From positions 2,225,001 through 2,289,000 of the forward strand of contig NZ_CP060244.1 in the NCBI RefSeq assembly GCF_014672835.1: a DNA stretch of 64,000 nt, given 5' to 3'. The translations under genes and the position numbers were made by a program. Below are positions 52,213 through 60,037 of this stretch, piece after piece. Within the stretch, counting starts at the first letter, position 1. Each line of letters begins with the position of its first letter. The notes under the pieces are model-generated. The model worked only from the letters and a program-made list of their open reading frames with translations, was not told the DNA's origin and did no database searches. The DNA is from Entomobacter blattae (GTDB lineage: Bacteria; Pseudomonadota; Alphaproteobacteria; Acetobacterales; Acetobacteraceae).

Positions 52213-52968
52213 TTACTGGATAGAATACCCGCCATCCACAACCAGATTAGACCCATTCACCATGGCAGCCTCTTCGCTTGCCAAATACAAAGCTGCTGCA
52301 GCAATATGATGGGGCTCAGCAAATTTCCTTACGGGAATTTGCTGCTTCATCTCATCGCCTTTCGTTCCAGACCACACCTTTTTCCCTAACTCAGTCATCA
52401 CAATTGTTGGAGAAATGGCATTGACTGTAATGCCTACGGGACCCCACTCCAGGGCAAGCACCTGGGTTAAACCAATCACACCAGCCTTGCTGGCACAATA
52501 AGCCAAATGCTGTGGAAGCGCGATCACAGCAGCCTGAGAGGCCATGTTAATAATGCGCCCATATTTATGCTTCAGCATAATACGGCCTACAGCCTGGGAA
52601 ACAAGAAATGTACCTTTTAAATTGATAGTGAGTGTTTTATCCCACAAATCTTCCGACATTTCTTCAGCTTTCGATAACAGGGCCACTCCTGCACAATTCA
52701 CAGCGATATCTATTTTACCCCATTGCGCAGCAATTTTACCAATCACAGCGTTAACAGAAACTGAACTTGTTACATCTAACCTTATTCCAAAGGCATTTTC
52801 TGGGCTTAGGTTCTTTGCAATTTGATCAATATCGTCCAAGACATCTACCAAAACGACCTTTGCATTCTGCTGCAAAAATGTTTTGGCAATCTCAAACCCT
52901 ATTCCGGCCCCTCCGCCAGTGATCACCGCAACACGCCCAGAAAGGTCACAAAAAGTATTTTCACTCAT
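52213..52968 (-). CDS. Short-chain dehydrogenase, polyol-type (D-threitol/sugar alcohol-like)
   Basis: 251 residues. VAVITGGGAGIGFEIAKTFL (NAD-binding TGxxxGIG), VNCAG, then INMASQAAVIALPQHLAYCA and SK form the Ser-Tyr-Lys triad (Tyr in YCASK). VDGGYSIQ ends the protein. The family includes GolD and D-threitol dehydrogenase. It would oxidise a sugar alcohol to a ketose. It sits between the MFS gene and dhaK, with GAGGAT before the ATG. Confidence 0.88.
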   Translation of the reverse strand: MSENTFCDLSGRVAVITGGGAGIGFEIAKTFLQQNAKVVLVDVLDDIDQIAKNLSPENAFGIRLDVTSSVSVNAVIGKIAAQWGKIDIAVNCAGVALLSKAEEMSEDLWDKTLTINLKGTFLVSQAVGRIMLKHKYGRIINMASQAAVIALPQHLAYCASKAGVIGLTQVLALEWGPVGITVNAISPTIVMTELGKKVWSGTKGDEMKQQIPVRKFAEPHHIAAAALYLASEEAAMVNGSNLVVDGGYSIQ

Positions 52969-52969
52969 A

Positions 52970-54262
52970 TTATCCTCTTAACATTTCCGTATTACGACCT
53001 GACGTGGGCATAACAGAAGATTGCCCAAAAGAAGGAGACCGTTGTAAGGTGGCAGGCACTGTTATAAATATCATAAGAACTGCAGCAAAAAGATACATGC
53101 CCGTATAAATCCAGATCACCCCGGTGGCCCCAAGGGAGGCAATAAAGATACCGACGATAGCAGGCCCTACAAATGTACTCAGCCCTGCCCCCAGGTTAAG
53201 GATAGACATAGCTGCCCCTTTATTGTCTGGTGCCAAAGAGGGCATAATGGCAGAAAGGGGAACAAAAGCAGCAAGGCAAGCGCCATAAGCACCAGAAGCT
53301 ATAAGAGCAGGAATATGGCTTTGAGGAAAATATTGCGGGACATAATAGAATAAAACAGTCGTAATGGCACACCCCACACACCCAAACCACATAACAATAT
53401 TACGCCAACCTACTTTATCGCTTATAATGCCAAACAACAGGTTAAAAACGATATTAACAAACCATAAGGTGGCATACATATGTAGCCAGTCTGTTCGGCT
53501 ATAACCGATATTCATCATAACCGTAGGCATAAACACCACAAAACCATAAGCTGCAGAGGTATTGATTGTTCTGACAATTCCTCCAAGCCCCACCTTTGGA
53601 TATTCAAAAGCAATGGTAATCCCTTTAAACAAATAGGAGAATGAGGCCTTTTTCTCTTCCTGATCTGTCTTTTTCCCCCCACGGTTCAGATATAAGGCTA
53701 TGACAGCGCCCAGAGCGACAAAAACGAGAGCGCTCCATAATGTGGCAATTTCGCCCAAAAACGGTAACGCAATACTGGAATATAAAACACCCAGAACGCT
53801 TAAGCCACCACTATAGACAAACCAGAACATACCCACTGCCGAACCAAGCCGTTCGGTAGGGGCTTCATAAGCCACCCAAACCAAGAAACCATAGGCAAAT
53901 AACGGGTACCCCAAGCCTCTTAAAGCATAGGTGGGTAACATCATGGACAAATTATTTGTGGGTAAACCTATAGAAAGAAATAACGCTGACCCCACTAAAA
54001 AAAGAGATAACCCCACCAGCATCACGGGCCTGGCCCCAAATACTTCTGCTAACACACCAGAAAACCACGATGCTATCGCTGCCATAAGGCCGTAAATGCT
54101 AAAAAGCAGCGCTGCATCCTGAATGGTAAGCCCATTTTTAATCAGATAAGGTGAAAGCCACCCCTGCTCCAGCCCTTCACCCATCATAAATACCATAACC
54201 CCAGCATAGCCAAGCATTAGTTTAGGGGAAATGAAGATTTTATTGATAAAATTTTCCACCAC
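52970..54262 (-). CDS. MFS polyol permease (RbtT-like)
   Basis: 430 residues with 12 predicted helices from a GTG start with AGGAG upstream. FMMGEGLEQGWLSPYLIKNG and LTIQDAALLFSIYGLMAAIA are conserved in the ribitol/arabitol/polyol permease group, and GLGYPLFAYGFLVWVAYEAP is its second signature. It is immediately before the SDR gene (1-bp gap), so it likely imports the sugar alcohol oxidised by the encoded dehydrogenases. Exact substrate unknown. Confidence 0.87.
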   Translation of the reverse strand: MVENFINKIFISPKLMLGYAGVMVFMMGEGLEQGWLSPYLIKNGLTIQDAALLFSIYGLMAAIASWFSGVLAEVFGARPVMLVGLSLFLVGSALFLSIGLPTNNLSMMLPTYALRGLGYPLFAYGFLVWVAYEAPTERLGSAVGMFWFVYSGGLSVLGVLYSSIALPFLGEIATLWSALVFVALGAVIALYLNRGGKKTDQEEKKASFSYLFKGITIAFEYPKVGLGGIVRTINTSAAYGFVVFMPTVMMNIGYSRTDWLHMYATLWFVNIVFNLLFGIISDKVGWRNIVMWFGCVGCAITTVLFYYVPQYFPQSHIPALIASGAYGACLAAFVPLSAIMPSLAPDNKGAAMSILNLGAGLSTFVGPAIVGIFIASLGATGVIWIYTGMYLFAAVLMIFITVPATLQRSPSFGQSSVMPTSGRNTEMLRG

Positions 54263-54288
54263 GGTATCTCCTCTACCAAATAGGATTT

Positions 54289-55413
54289 TTAAGCTTTCAT
54301 ATTTGGATCAAGAACTATCTTCAGGGAGCCCACACCTTTTTTCATCATGGCAAATCCTTCAGAAAATTTTTCCAAGGGAAGGATATGTGTTACGACACCC
54401 TCTGTGGGAAAATCACCATTCTGAACCCCTTCTATCACCAATGGATAACAATAAGGACCTAGGTGAGAACCCAAAACATCGAGCTCTTTTCTATCGCTTA
54501 TAATGCTCCAATCCACTGTGACTGGGTCTTTAAAAACCGAAAACTCTACAAAACGCCCCAGTTTACGAATCATTGACAGCCCCTGCTGCACTGATTTTGC
54601 AGCCCCTGTGGCTTCAATGTAAACATCACAGCCATATCCTTCTGTCATGTCTTTGATAATCTTTATAGCATCGTCTTTTCCAGGATTGATTACCAAATCA
54701 GCACCAAATTTTTTTGCCAAAGCCAACCTGTCATCACTCATATCTAGCACCACAAGCTTTCCTGGCCCAGATTTTTTAATGGGCCCAATCATACCCAAGC
54801 CCAAAGTACCTGCCCCTGCAAGAACCACGATATCTCCCAACTGGATACTCGCACGCTGAACCGCATGAAGAGAACAAGCATAAGGCTCTATCAAAACTGC
54901 CTTCTTCATGGGAATATCGTCTGGCACATGATGGTTTATCCCCTCTTTGGGAATTTTAATATATTCGGCCATGGCGCCATTGACGTTGTTTTGAAAACCA
55001 TAAAGGTCGTGTTTCTCACACATCCAGTATTGGCCACGTTTGCAAAAACGACACTCCCAGCAGGGTACAATCTGCTCAGAGGTCATTCTATCCCCCACTT
55101 TAAAGCCTTTAACATTTTCTCCCACAGCAACAGCATGACCAATAAATTCGTGGCCAGGAATCATGGGGGCCTTAATATAAGCAGGCTGTGTTTCATCCCC
55201 CCAGAAACTGGGAGCACCATCAAACGACTTGATATCTCCGGCACAAATTCCACAGGCTTCTACCTTCATGAGAATTTCATCGGCCGTAATAGTAGGAACT
55301 GGAACCTCCTCCAACCTGTAATCACCAGGGGCGTAAGCTACAACAGCTTTCATCATGCTAGGAATTGTAAAATTTTTATTTTTTCTGTCTACGACATCAA
55401 CATCAATATTCAT
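54289..55413 (-). CDS. Zinc-dependent erythritol/L-threitol-type dehydrogenase
   Basis: 374 residues. Medium-chain dehydrogenase: CGICAGDIKSFDGAPSFWGD and GHEFIGHAVAVGENVKGFKV give catalytic-zinc ligands. CWECRFCKRGQYWMCEKH binds the structural zinc, and VVLAGAGTLGLGMIGPIKKS is the NAD-binding Rossmann motif. The overall pattern fits the group named erythritol/L-threitol dehydrogenase. It is the first gene of the operon. The start could be residue 1 or the MMKAVV at about residue 20. Confidence 0.85.
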   Translation of the reverse strand: MNIDVDVVDRKNKNFTIPSMMKAVVAYAPGDYRLEEVPVPTITADEILMKVEACGICAGDIKSFDGAPSFWGDETQPAYIKAPMIPGHEFIGHAVAVGENVKGFKVGDRMTSEQIVPCWECRFCKRGQYWMCEKHDLYGFQNNVNGAMAEYIKIPKEGINHHVPDDIPMKKAVLIEPYACSLHAVQRASIQLGDIVVLAGAGTLGLGMIGPIKKSGPGKLVVLDMSDDRLALAKKFGADLVINPGKDDAIKIIKDMTEGYGCDVYIEATGAAKSVQQGLSMIRKLGRFVEFSVFKDPVTVDWSIISDRKELDVLGSHLGPYCYPLVIEGVQNGDFPTEGVVTHILPLEKFSEGFAMMKKGVGSLKIVLDPNMKA

Positions 55414-55453
55414 AAGAGCACCTTTTGAAACAATCTTGCGTAATAGAACATTA

Positions 55454-55476
55454 GTTCAATAAATTTACAATTGAAC
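55454..55476. promoter_or_regulatory. Inverted repeat in divergent promoter of polyol locus
   Basis: GTTCAAT-N9-ATTGAAC is a perfect 7-bp inverted repeat, 41 bp before the dehydrogenase ATG, in the 338-bp gap between the operon and the isomerase gene. A dimeric regulator site is likely; SorC is the obvious candidate. The rest of the gap (55477-55751) is AT-rich and should hold both promoters. Confidence 0.5.
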
Positions 55477-55751
55477 AATAACATTTACGTGAATATTGAT
55501 AGGGGATTACTCTTGCTTTTTCTTCTATCCTCTTAAAAACCATGAGAAATAACGGTTTATTGTCTCATTTTTTTATTTATAAAGATTTTACACATTTTTG
55601 TGTTTCTCTCTATTTTAAAAAGGAATTTCATTTTTTTTGATCTTTTGATATTGTAATAAACAAATGTTATAACGTCTTTATCAAATGTCGAAAATTTTTG
55701 AAAAACAAGGCTATCTCCCTCTCCTTCACACCTCTGATGAGGAGCAAACAC

Positions 55752-56225
55752 ATGAAAAAGGATCCAGATATGACTCTTCCTATCGCTATTGGCGCAGACG
55801 ATGCCGCTTTCACTCTTAAAGATGAAATTATTAGATGGTTAGCCAAAAAGGGAATTCCCTATATCGACTACAGCATGGACAAGAACAGTAACCTAGAAAG
55901 TTACCCCGATGTCGCATGGACTGTTGCCCAAGCCATTAAAGCGGGGAAACATGAAAGAGGCATACTTTTATGTGGAACGGGGATTGGAATGTGCATAGTG
56001 GCCAATAAAGTGCCAGGAATAAGGGCGGCTCAATGCCATGACTCCTATTCAGCCGAGCGGGCACGAAAAAGTAATAATGCACAAATTATTACCATAGGAG
56101 CACGGATAATCGGAATAGAGTTGGCCAAATCCATTCTTGGTACTTGGCTCGATTCAGACTTCCAAGAGGGGAGCTCTACCCCAAAAGTCAACAAAATTTC
56201 CTATTATGAACAACAAGCCTCTTAA
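55752..56225 (+). CDS. RpiB/LacAB-family sugar-phosphate isomerase
   Basis: 157 residues from ATG 55752 with AGGAG upstream; the longer frame from 55698 is rejected. IAIGADDAAFTLKDEIIRWL, then ERGILLCGTGIGMCIVANKV (catalytic Cys) and IRAAQCHDSYSAERARKSNN. RpiB proteins interconvert aldose and ketose phosphates; relatives in threitol/erythritol pathways act on erythrulose 4-phosphate. Divergent from the operon, it would give erythrose 4-phosphate for the pentose phosphate route. A ribose-phosphate isomerase role is the alternative. Confidence 0.87.
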   Translation: MKKDPDMTLPIAIGADDAAFTLKDEIIRWLAKKGIPYIDYSMDKNSNLESYPDVAWTVAQAIKAGKHERGILLCGTGIGMCIVANKVPGIRAAQCHDSYSAERARKSNNAQIITIGARIIGIELAKSILGTWLDSDFQEGSSTPKVNKISYYEQQAS

Positions 56226-56545
56226 GGAAGGTTAAACAAGATAGAGAAAATGCCTATTTCCTCTATCTTGTTTTCATTTTTCCCCCTTATGGCCCCTCTT
56301 AAGGGTTATCAAGGCAGAAGCTTTTTAACGGTATATATACCTACCTCTTTAAGACGATTATAAATAAGACTTACGCTAAGTCCTACCTTTATAGTTTTTA
56401 CATCACCTCTATGCTTTGAATAATATCGTTGAAGGTTGGAAAATAAACGCCTCCAAACCCTCATTTTTAAAATAGAGGCTTGTAGAAATAGAGCTTTACC
56501 ACAGACTTTTCGACCATCAAAAATGGCAAGCCTCTTCCGGAGAAG
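56226..56545. other. Intergenic 320 bp with terminator
   Basis: AACAAGATAGAG (56235-56246) pairs with CTCTATCTTGTT (56261-56272), followed by TTCATTTTT: an intrinsic terminator for the isomerase gene. The rest shows no gene. Confidence 0.75.
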
Positions 56546-57241
56546 TCAGCCAATATTTTTGGCCGCATTATAACTGCTCATAACATTCGTGTATTGTGTA
56601 GAATGGTCTGCAACCAACTGTGCAAAGCCTGCCATGGCAACATTATGATTATCTTCTTCTGGATGCCAATTGCGGCGTAATTCACAAGCAATACCAAACC
56701 ATGTCATAAGTTCGGCACCTTGAGCGCCAGCTTTTGTTATTCTATTCCACACAGCATCCCTTACGAGGGTGCTACTTGTTCCAGAAGCATCAACAGCTAC
56801 AAAAACTTCAATATCCTTCATGAGTGGATTATATTGTTTCTCATGCAATAGAGAAAGGGCTACAAAACCTACGCAGACTTCTGTGACCACACCAGCGAGA
56901 ATAAACTGTGTTCTCTTCTCTTTTTTAACCAAATCATAAATGGCATTCCGGAACTTTTCATTATCCCACGCATTGATTTCCCCATCGCGCTGAACATAAG
57001 CATAAGGTGAGAGGTTATCTTTTATATAGGGAAGAATTGGTCCATTAGGCCCTGATTCCATGCTACTTGTTAATACAGTAGGCAATTTAAAAAAATTGGT
57101 GATGCTCACAAGAGCTGATACATTATTACGAAACTCATCTGGAGCAATATCATTCACAAGAGATAGTAAACCAGACTGATGGTCTACAAAAAGCACAGCT
57201 GCTTTATCAATATCTAGGCGTGAATATGTTGTAATAGACAT
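56546..57241 (-). CDS. YcaC-like cysteine hydrolase, paralogue 2
   Basis: 231 residues from MSITTYSRLDIDKAAVLF, with AAAGGA upstream. A frame to 57292 would translate the terminator hairpin and is rejected. FVDHQSGLLSLVNDIAPDEF and FILAGVVTEVCVGFVALSLL (catalytic Cys) are near-identical to paralogue 1, and the C-terminal halves share ACELR.NWHP. It lies at the opposite end of the polyol cluster. Substrate unknown. Confidence 0.87.
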   Translation of the reverse strand: MSITTYSRLDIDKAAVLFVDHQSGLLSLVNDIAPDEFRNNVSALVSITNFFKLPTVLTSSMESGPNGPILPYIKDNLSPYAYVQRDGEINAWDNEKFRNAIYDLVKKEKRTQFILAGVVTEVCVGFVALSLLHEKQYNPLMKDIEVFVAVDASGTSSTLVRDAVWNRITKAGAQGAELMTWFGIACELRRNWHPEEDNHNVAMAGFAQLVADHSTQYTNVMSSYNAAKNIG

Positions 57242-57263
57242 TATAATCCTTTCAAATAAAAAA

Positions 57264-57283
57264 GCCCTTTCCAAAGAAAGGGC
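57264..57283 (-). terminator. Intrinsic terminator between cupin and YcaC-like genes
   Basis: GCCCTTT-CCAAAG-AAAGGGC followed by TTTTTTATTTG on the minus strand, about 120 bp past the cupin stop and just before the paralogue 2 start. Confidence 0.75.
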
Positions 57284-57404
57284 CAATTCCATAACAGGAA
57301 AATATAAAACTCCCCATTATATACTGTGATATACTCTATTTTATAAAAAATTGGAACATAAATAGAACAAGTAGTGAAAATAATTTTGTAAAACCAACAA
57401 AAGA

Positions 57405-57866
57405 CTATTCTTTTGGAGGATTTTTTTCAAAAACAACCAGGTGGGAATCGTTCTTTGGCCCAATAAAAATAGCCAGGAGGCGCGCTGGTTTTGTTGCACT
57501 ATTATTGGCGCTTATACGATGATGCGTTCCAGGTTGTTCGCTCCAACTTTGACCAGCCTTATAGATCTGCACCTTGCCATCATCCAGCTGGCTTCGAATT
57601 TCACCTTCCATGACATAAGCCACAACAAAGTTTTTCCCGTGAAGATGCGGTGCGGTAAAACCACCTGGTGGGTATGTCACCTCTAATGCTGTGACTTGTT
57701 GGGCCGAAACCTGCGGAATACTATATTGAAAAACCTGTTCTATGGTCTGTTTTTCCGCAGCAGCTTTTCTCTCTTGAGAATAGGCCGTAGAAAAAACGCT
57801 ACTTCCTGCAAAAAATACACTCAAAGCTACCGCAGATGGCAGAAACATTTTTTGATGAAAACTCAT
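57405..57866 (-). CDS. Periplasmic cupin protein
   Basis: 153 residues. Sec signal peptide MFLPSAVALSVFFAGSSVFS, cut near AYSQE. One cupin domain: VTYPPGGFTAPHLHGKNFVV (the H-x-H metal site) then YVMEGEIRSQLDDGKVQIYK, AGQSW and PGTHHRISANNSA. It would bind a metal ion in the periplasm. It follows azoR by 30 bp on the same strand, suggesting a joint response to oxidants or quinones. Substrate unknown. Confidence 0.8.
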   Translation of the reverse strand: MSFHQKMFLPSAVALSVFFAGSSVFSTAYSQERKAAAEKQTIEQVFQYSIPQVSAQQVTALEVTYPPGGFTAPHLHGKNFVVAYVMEGEIRSQLDDGKVQIYKAGQSWSEQPGTHHRISANNSATKPARLLAIFIGPKNDSHLVVFEKNPPKE

Positions 57867-57896
57867 TTTAAAACTCCCTTTAATAAACTTCGAAAA

Positions 57897-58535
57897 TTAA
57901 GTAGATAGCGACCATTCTATGGCCACCTGATCAAGCTCTTTCTTAGCGCGCAAAAGCGCTGCCACCCTTGCGGCCTGATCAGCAAATTGCAAGGGCTGGG
58001 CATTAACAAATTTCTGCTCTTCAATCCCTAGAAACAAGAAAGAATTCTTTAAAACGGGTGTCATCGCATCCATCCCCTCATACAAACCACCTGGGCGTAA
58101 ATCTGCCCCTCTGGTTGTAATAAACAAAACTTTCTTATCACTAAGTTTACCTTGGCTTCTCTCCCCTGGCTTTGCATCGTAAGTCATGCCCATTCGGGTA
58201 ATACAGTCAATAAATGTTTTAAAGGTAGAAGGAATGGTCCAATTATACATAGGCATAGCACACACCAGGGCATCTGCTTGCAGAACTCTTTTACACATTG
58301 CATCAGAATGCTTTAATACTTGACGCATTTGTTCTGTCCGTTCTGCCTCTAGGGTATAGATGGCTTGCGCATATTCGGCAGTAACATGGGGTTGTACATC
58401 TTCTGTAACATCAATATAGTCTATGATGATCTGCGGCTGTTTTTCATGGAGCCTTTCCAAAAAATACTTTCCTAACAATCGGGAATTAGACCATTGATGA
58501 AATTTTGAACTGGCATCGATATGGAAAATTTTCAT
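57897..58535 (-). CDS. azoR: FMN-dependent NADH-azoreductase
   Basis: 212 residues. The flavodoxin-like fold has IDASSKFHQWSNSRLLGKYF (FMN phosphate loop), then VCAMPMYNWTIPSTFKTFID (PMYN motif) and FITTRGADLRPGG. AzoR/AcpD enzymes reduce quinones and azo compounds by two electrons. The ATG lies 22 bp from a perfect palindrome, and an Rrf2 regulator gene is next upstream. Confidence 0.9.
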   Translation of the reverse strand: MKIFHIDASSKFHQWSNSRLLGKYFLERLHEKQPQIIIDYIDVTEDVQPHVTAEYAQAIYTLEAERTEQMRQVLKHSDAMCKRVLQADALVCAMPMYNWTIPSTFKTFIDCITRMGMTYDAKPGERSQGKLSDKKVLFITTRGADLRPGGLYEGMDAMTPVLKNSFLFLGIEEQKFVNAQPLQFADQAARVAALLRAKKELDQVAIEWSLST

Positions 58536-58556
58536 GGGATTCTCTTTAAAAATGAT

Positions 58557-58581
58557 AACTTAGACTTAATGTATCTAAGTT
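58557..58581. promoter_or_regulatory. Perfect palindromic operator upstream of azoR
   Basis: AACTTAGA-N9-TCTAAGTT, 22 bp before the azoR start in the azoR/rrf2 gap. Symmetry and spacing fit a dimeric repressor such as the neighbouring Rrf2 or a HxlR/MarR protein. Confidence 0.6.
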
Positions 58582-58630
58582 AAGAAAGTGTCAATTCCTT
58601 AAACACAGTCTTTATCAATTCCTGCGTTTC

Positions 58631-59152
58631 TTATCTCATCTTTCCCTGAGGAGAAAACATATGAAACCATTTGTCCATTTGGTCTAAAAACTCATCTGGT
58701 GCTTTTTTAACAAAGGCTTTTTTTAAACTTGAAAGGGTATAACGGTCTAACTCCTGCTTCATTTTTTTCTCTACTTCAAGCATAACCGCATGAATGGCAC
58801 ACACACCATCAGTAGCCCATTGAGGAGAGGCCCCTTCTTCAAACAAAGCACATTTTTCTCTTATATCTCGGCACTCAAAAAAAGGCTTATGAGCATCAAT
58901 GGCTTCTATAACATCAAGCACAGAAATTTCTTCTGCAGGTCGTGCCAGAACAAACCCCCCAGTTACCCCTTCTGTGGCAATAACAAGCCCTGCCTTATGG
59001 AGCTTTGTAAAGATCTTGGCCAAATAATCTTTCGGCACTCCTTGAAAAGCCGCCAAAGAACGAACGGTGTACCCTTCCCTTCCCGTGGGACTCTCAGAGA
59101 GATATAATAAACAGTGCAACCCATATTCAACCGCATTGCTAATATAGGCCAT
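58631..59152 (-). CDS. Rrf2-family transcriptional regulator
   Basis: 173 residues. Winged helix MAYISNAVEYGLHCLLYLSE, TVRSLAAFQGVPKDYLAKIF and VTGGFVLARPAEEISVLDVI. Cysteines at FFECRDIREKCAL and VCAIH follow the C-x6-C...C pattern that binds an iron-sulfur cluster or redox signals in IscR/NsrR-like members. It lies upstream of azoR in the same direction, so it probably represses azoR and the cupin gene until oxidant stress. Confidence 0.88.
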   Translation of the reverse strand: MAYISNAVEYGLHCLLYLSESPTGREGYTVRSLAAFQGVPKDYLAKIFTKLHKAGLVIATEGVTGGFVLARPAEEISVLDVIEAIDAHKPFFECRDIREKCALFEEGASPQWATDGVCAIHAVMLEVEKKMKQELDRYTLSSLKKAFVKKAPDEFLDQMDKWFHMFSPQGKMR

Positions 59153-59393
59153 TCAGCTCTTTCCACCAATAAACCACTTCAAAAATCCTCTACGCCTTAC
59201 CTCTAAACCTTAGGAGTATAGGCTTTTATTATCCAAAACCCTATACCAGCTTTTCTCTTTGACTCTATAATGACAATTTTCCTGAAAACGAACTAGCTTT
59301 ATGCCATATACACCCGCACGATCACTGGCAAACTCTATTATTCCTTTTTTGTCCCTTTCGGCTCTGCTATATCTGTAGAAAGCGCTGTATCTA

Positions 59394-59631
59394 TTATATC
59401 GGTTTTATATTCGTGTCCTGCCGGATCAAACTCTTTAAAACACCTTTTTGAGAGATCAACTTTTTCTTTCCAAGGTTGAACAGGACAACATTAAACCCTT
59501 GGAAATAGTATGCTGTTTTTCCAATGGATGTCGCACTTTCTGATCCATAGCGAGCAGTCTCCATCAAATCTGTTTGTAGTGCAGCCAAAGTAGGGCTGTA
59601 GACACAAACATAAAAAAGCCGCCAAAATCAT
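59394..59631 (-). pseudogene. Small exported protein gene with frameshift
   Basis: ATG at 59631 reads MILAAFLCLCLQP, a short signal peptide, then shifts by one base near 59593 to LAALQTDLMETARYGSESAT, SIGKTAYYFQGFNVVLFNLG and a lysine-rich end. Both parts are coding-like but not in one frame. No family recognised; it may be a decayed periplasmic protein gene. Confidence 0.4.
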
Positions 59632-60037
59632 TTTTTCATCTGAATAACTTTTCCAAAAACGGTACAGTGAATTCAGACCCATAAAATCTCTATACGTTAA
59701 CAATCCTATCATAGATCATAGCTCTATCGTTAGAGAGCATATCATGCTTACGAATATTCAATAGATCGTTGAAAAACCACTCACAATCATAAAATTCTCC
59801 ATGGAAATAGGATCATCCCTTATTAAAAGGCAAAATATTAAAATGACAAAATAAAAATATAAGTATGAACAAATAAAATTTACCACCCTTACATGATAAG
59901 AAATGCATTTCTCTTTATGCTGTTCAAGTCATATTTGCTATACTTGCCGGGTGATAAATACCTCATAGAACAGACACCTTTATTCGTTAAAATATCTGGT
60001 ATTTCTTTTTTGTCATTCTTTTTAAGCATTCAACGTT
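59632..60037. other. AT-rich intergenic DNA before the FGGY kinase
   Basis: No gene found. 59830-60030 is AT-rich and should contain the kinase promoter; I could not assign a clear -35/-10 pair or ribosome site. Confidence 0.4.
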
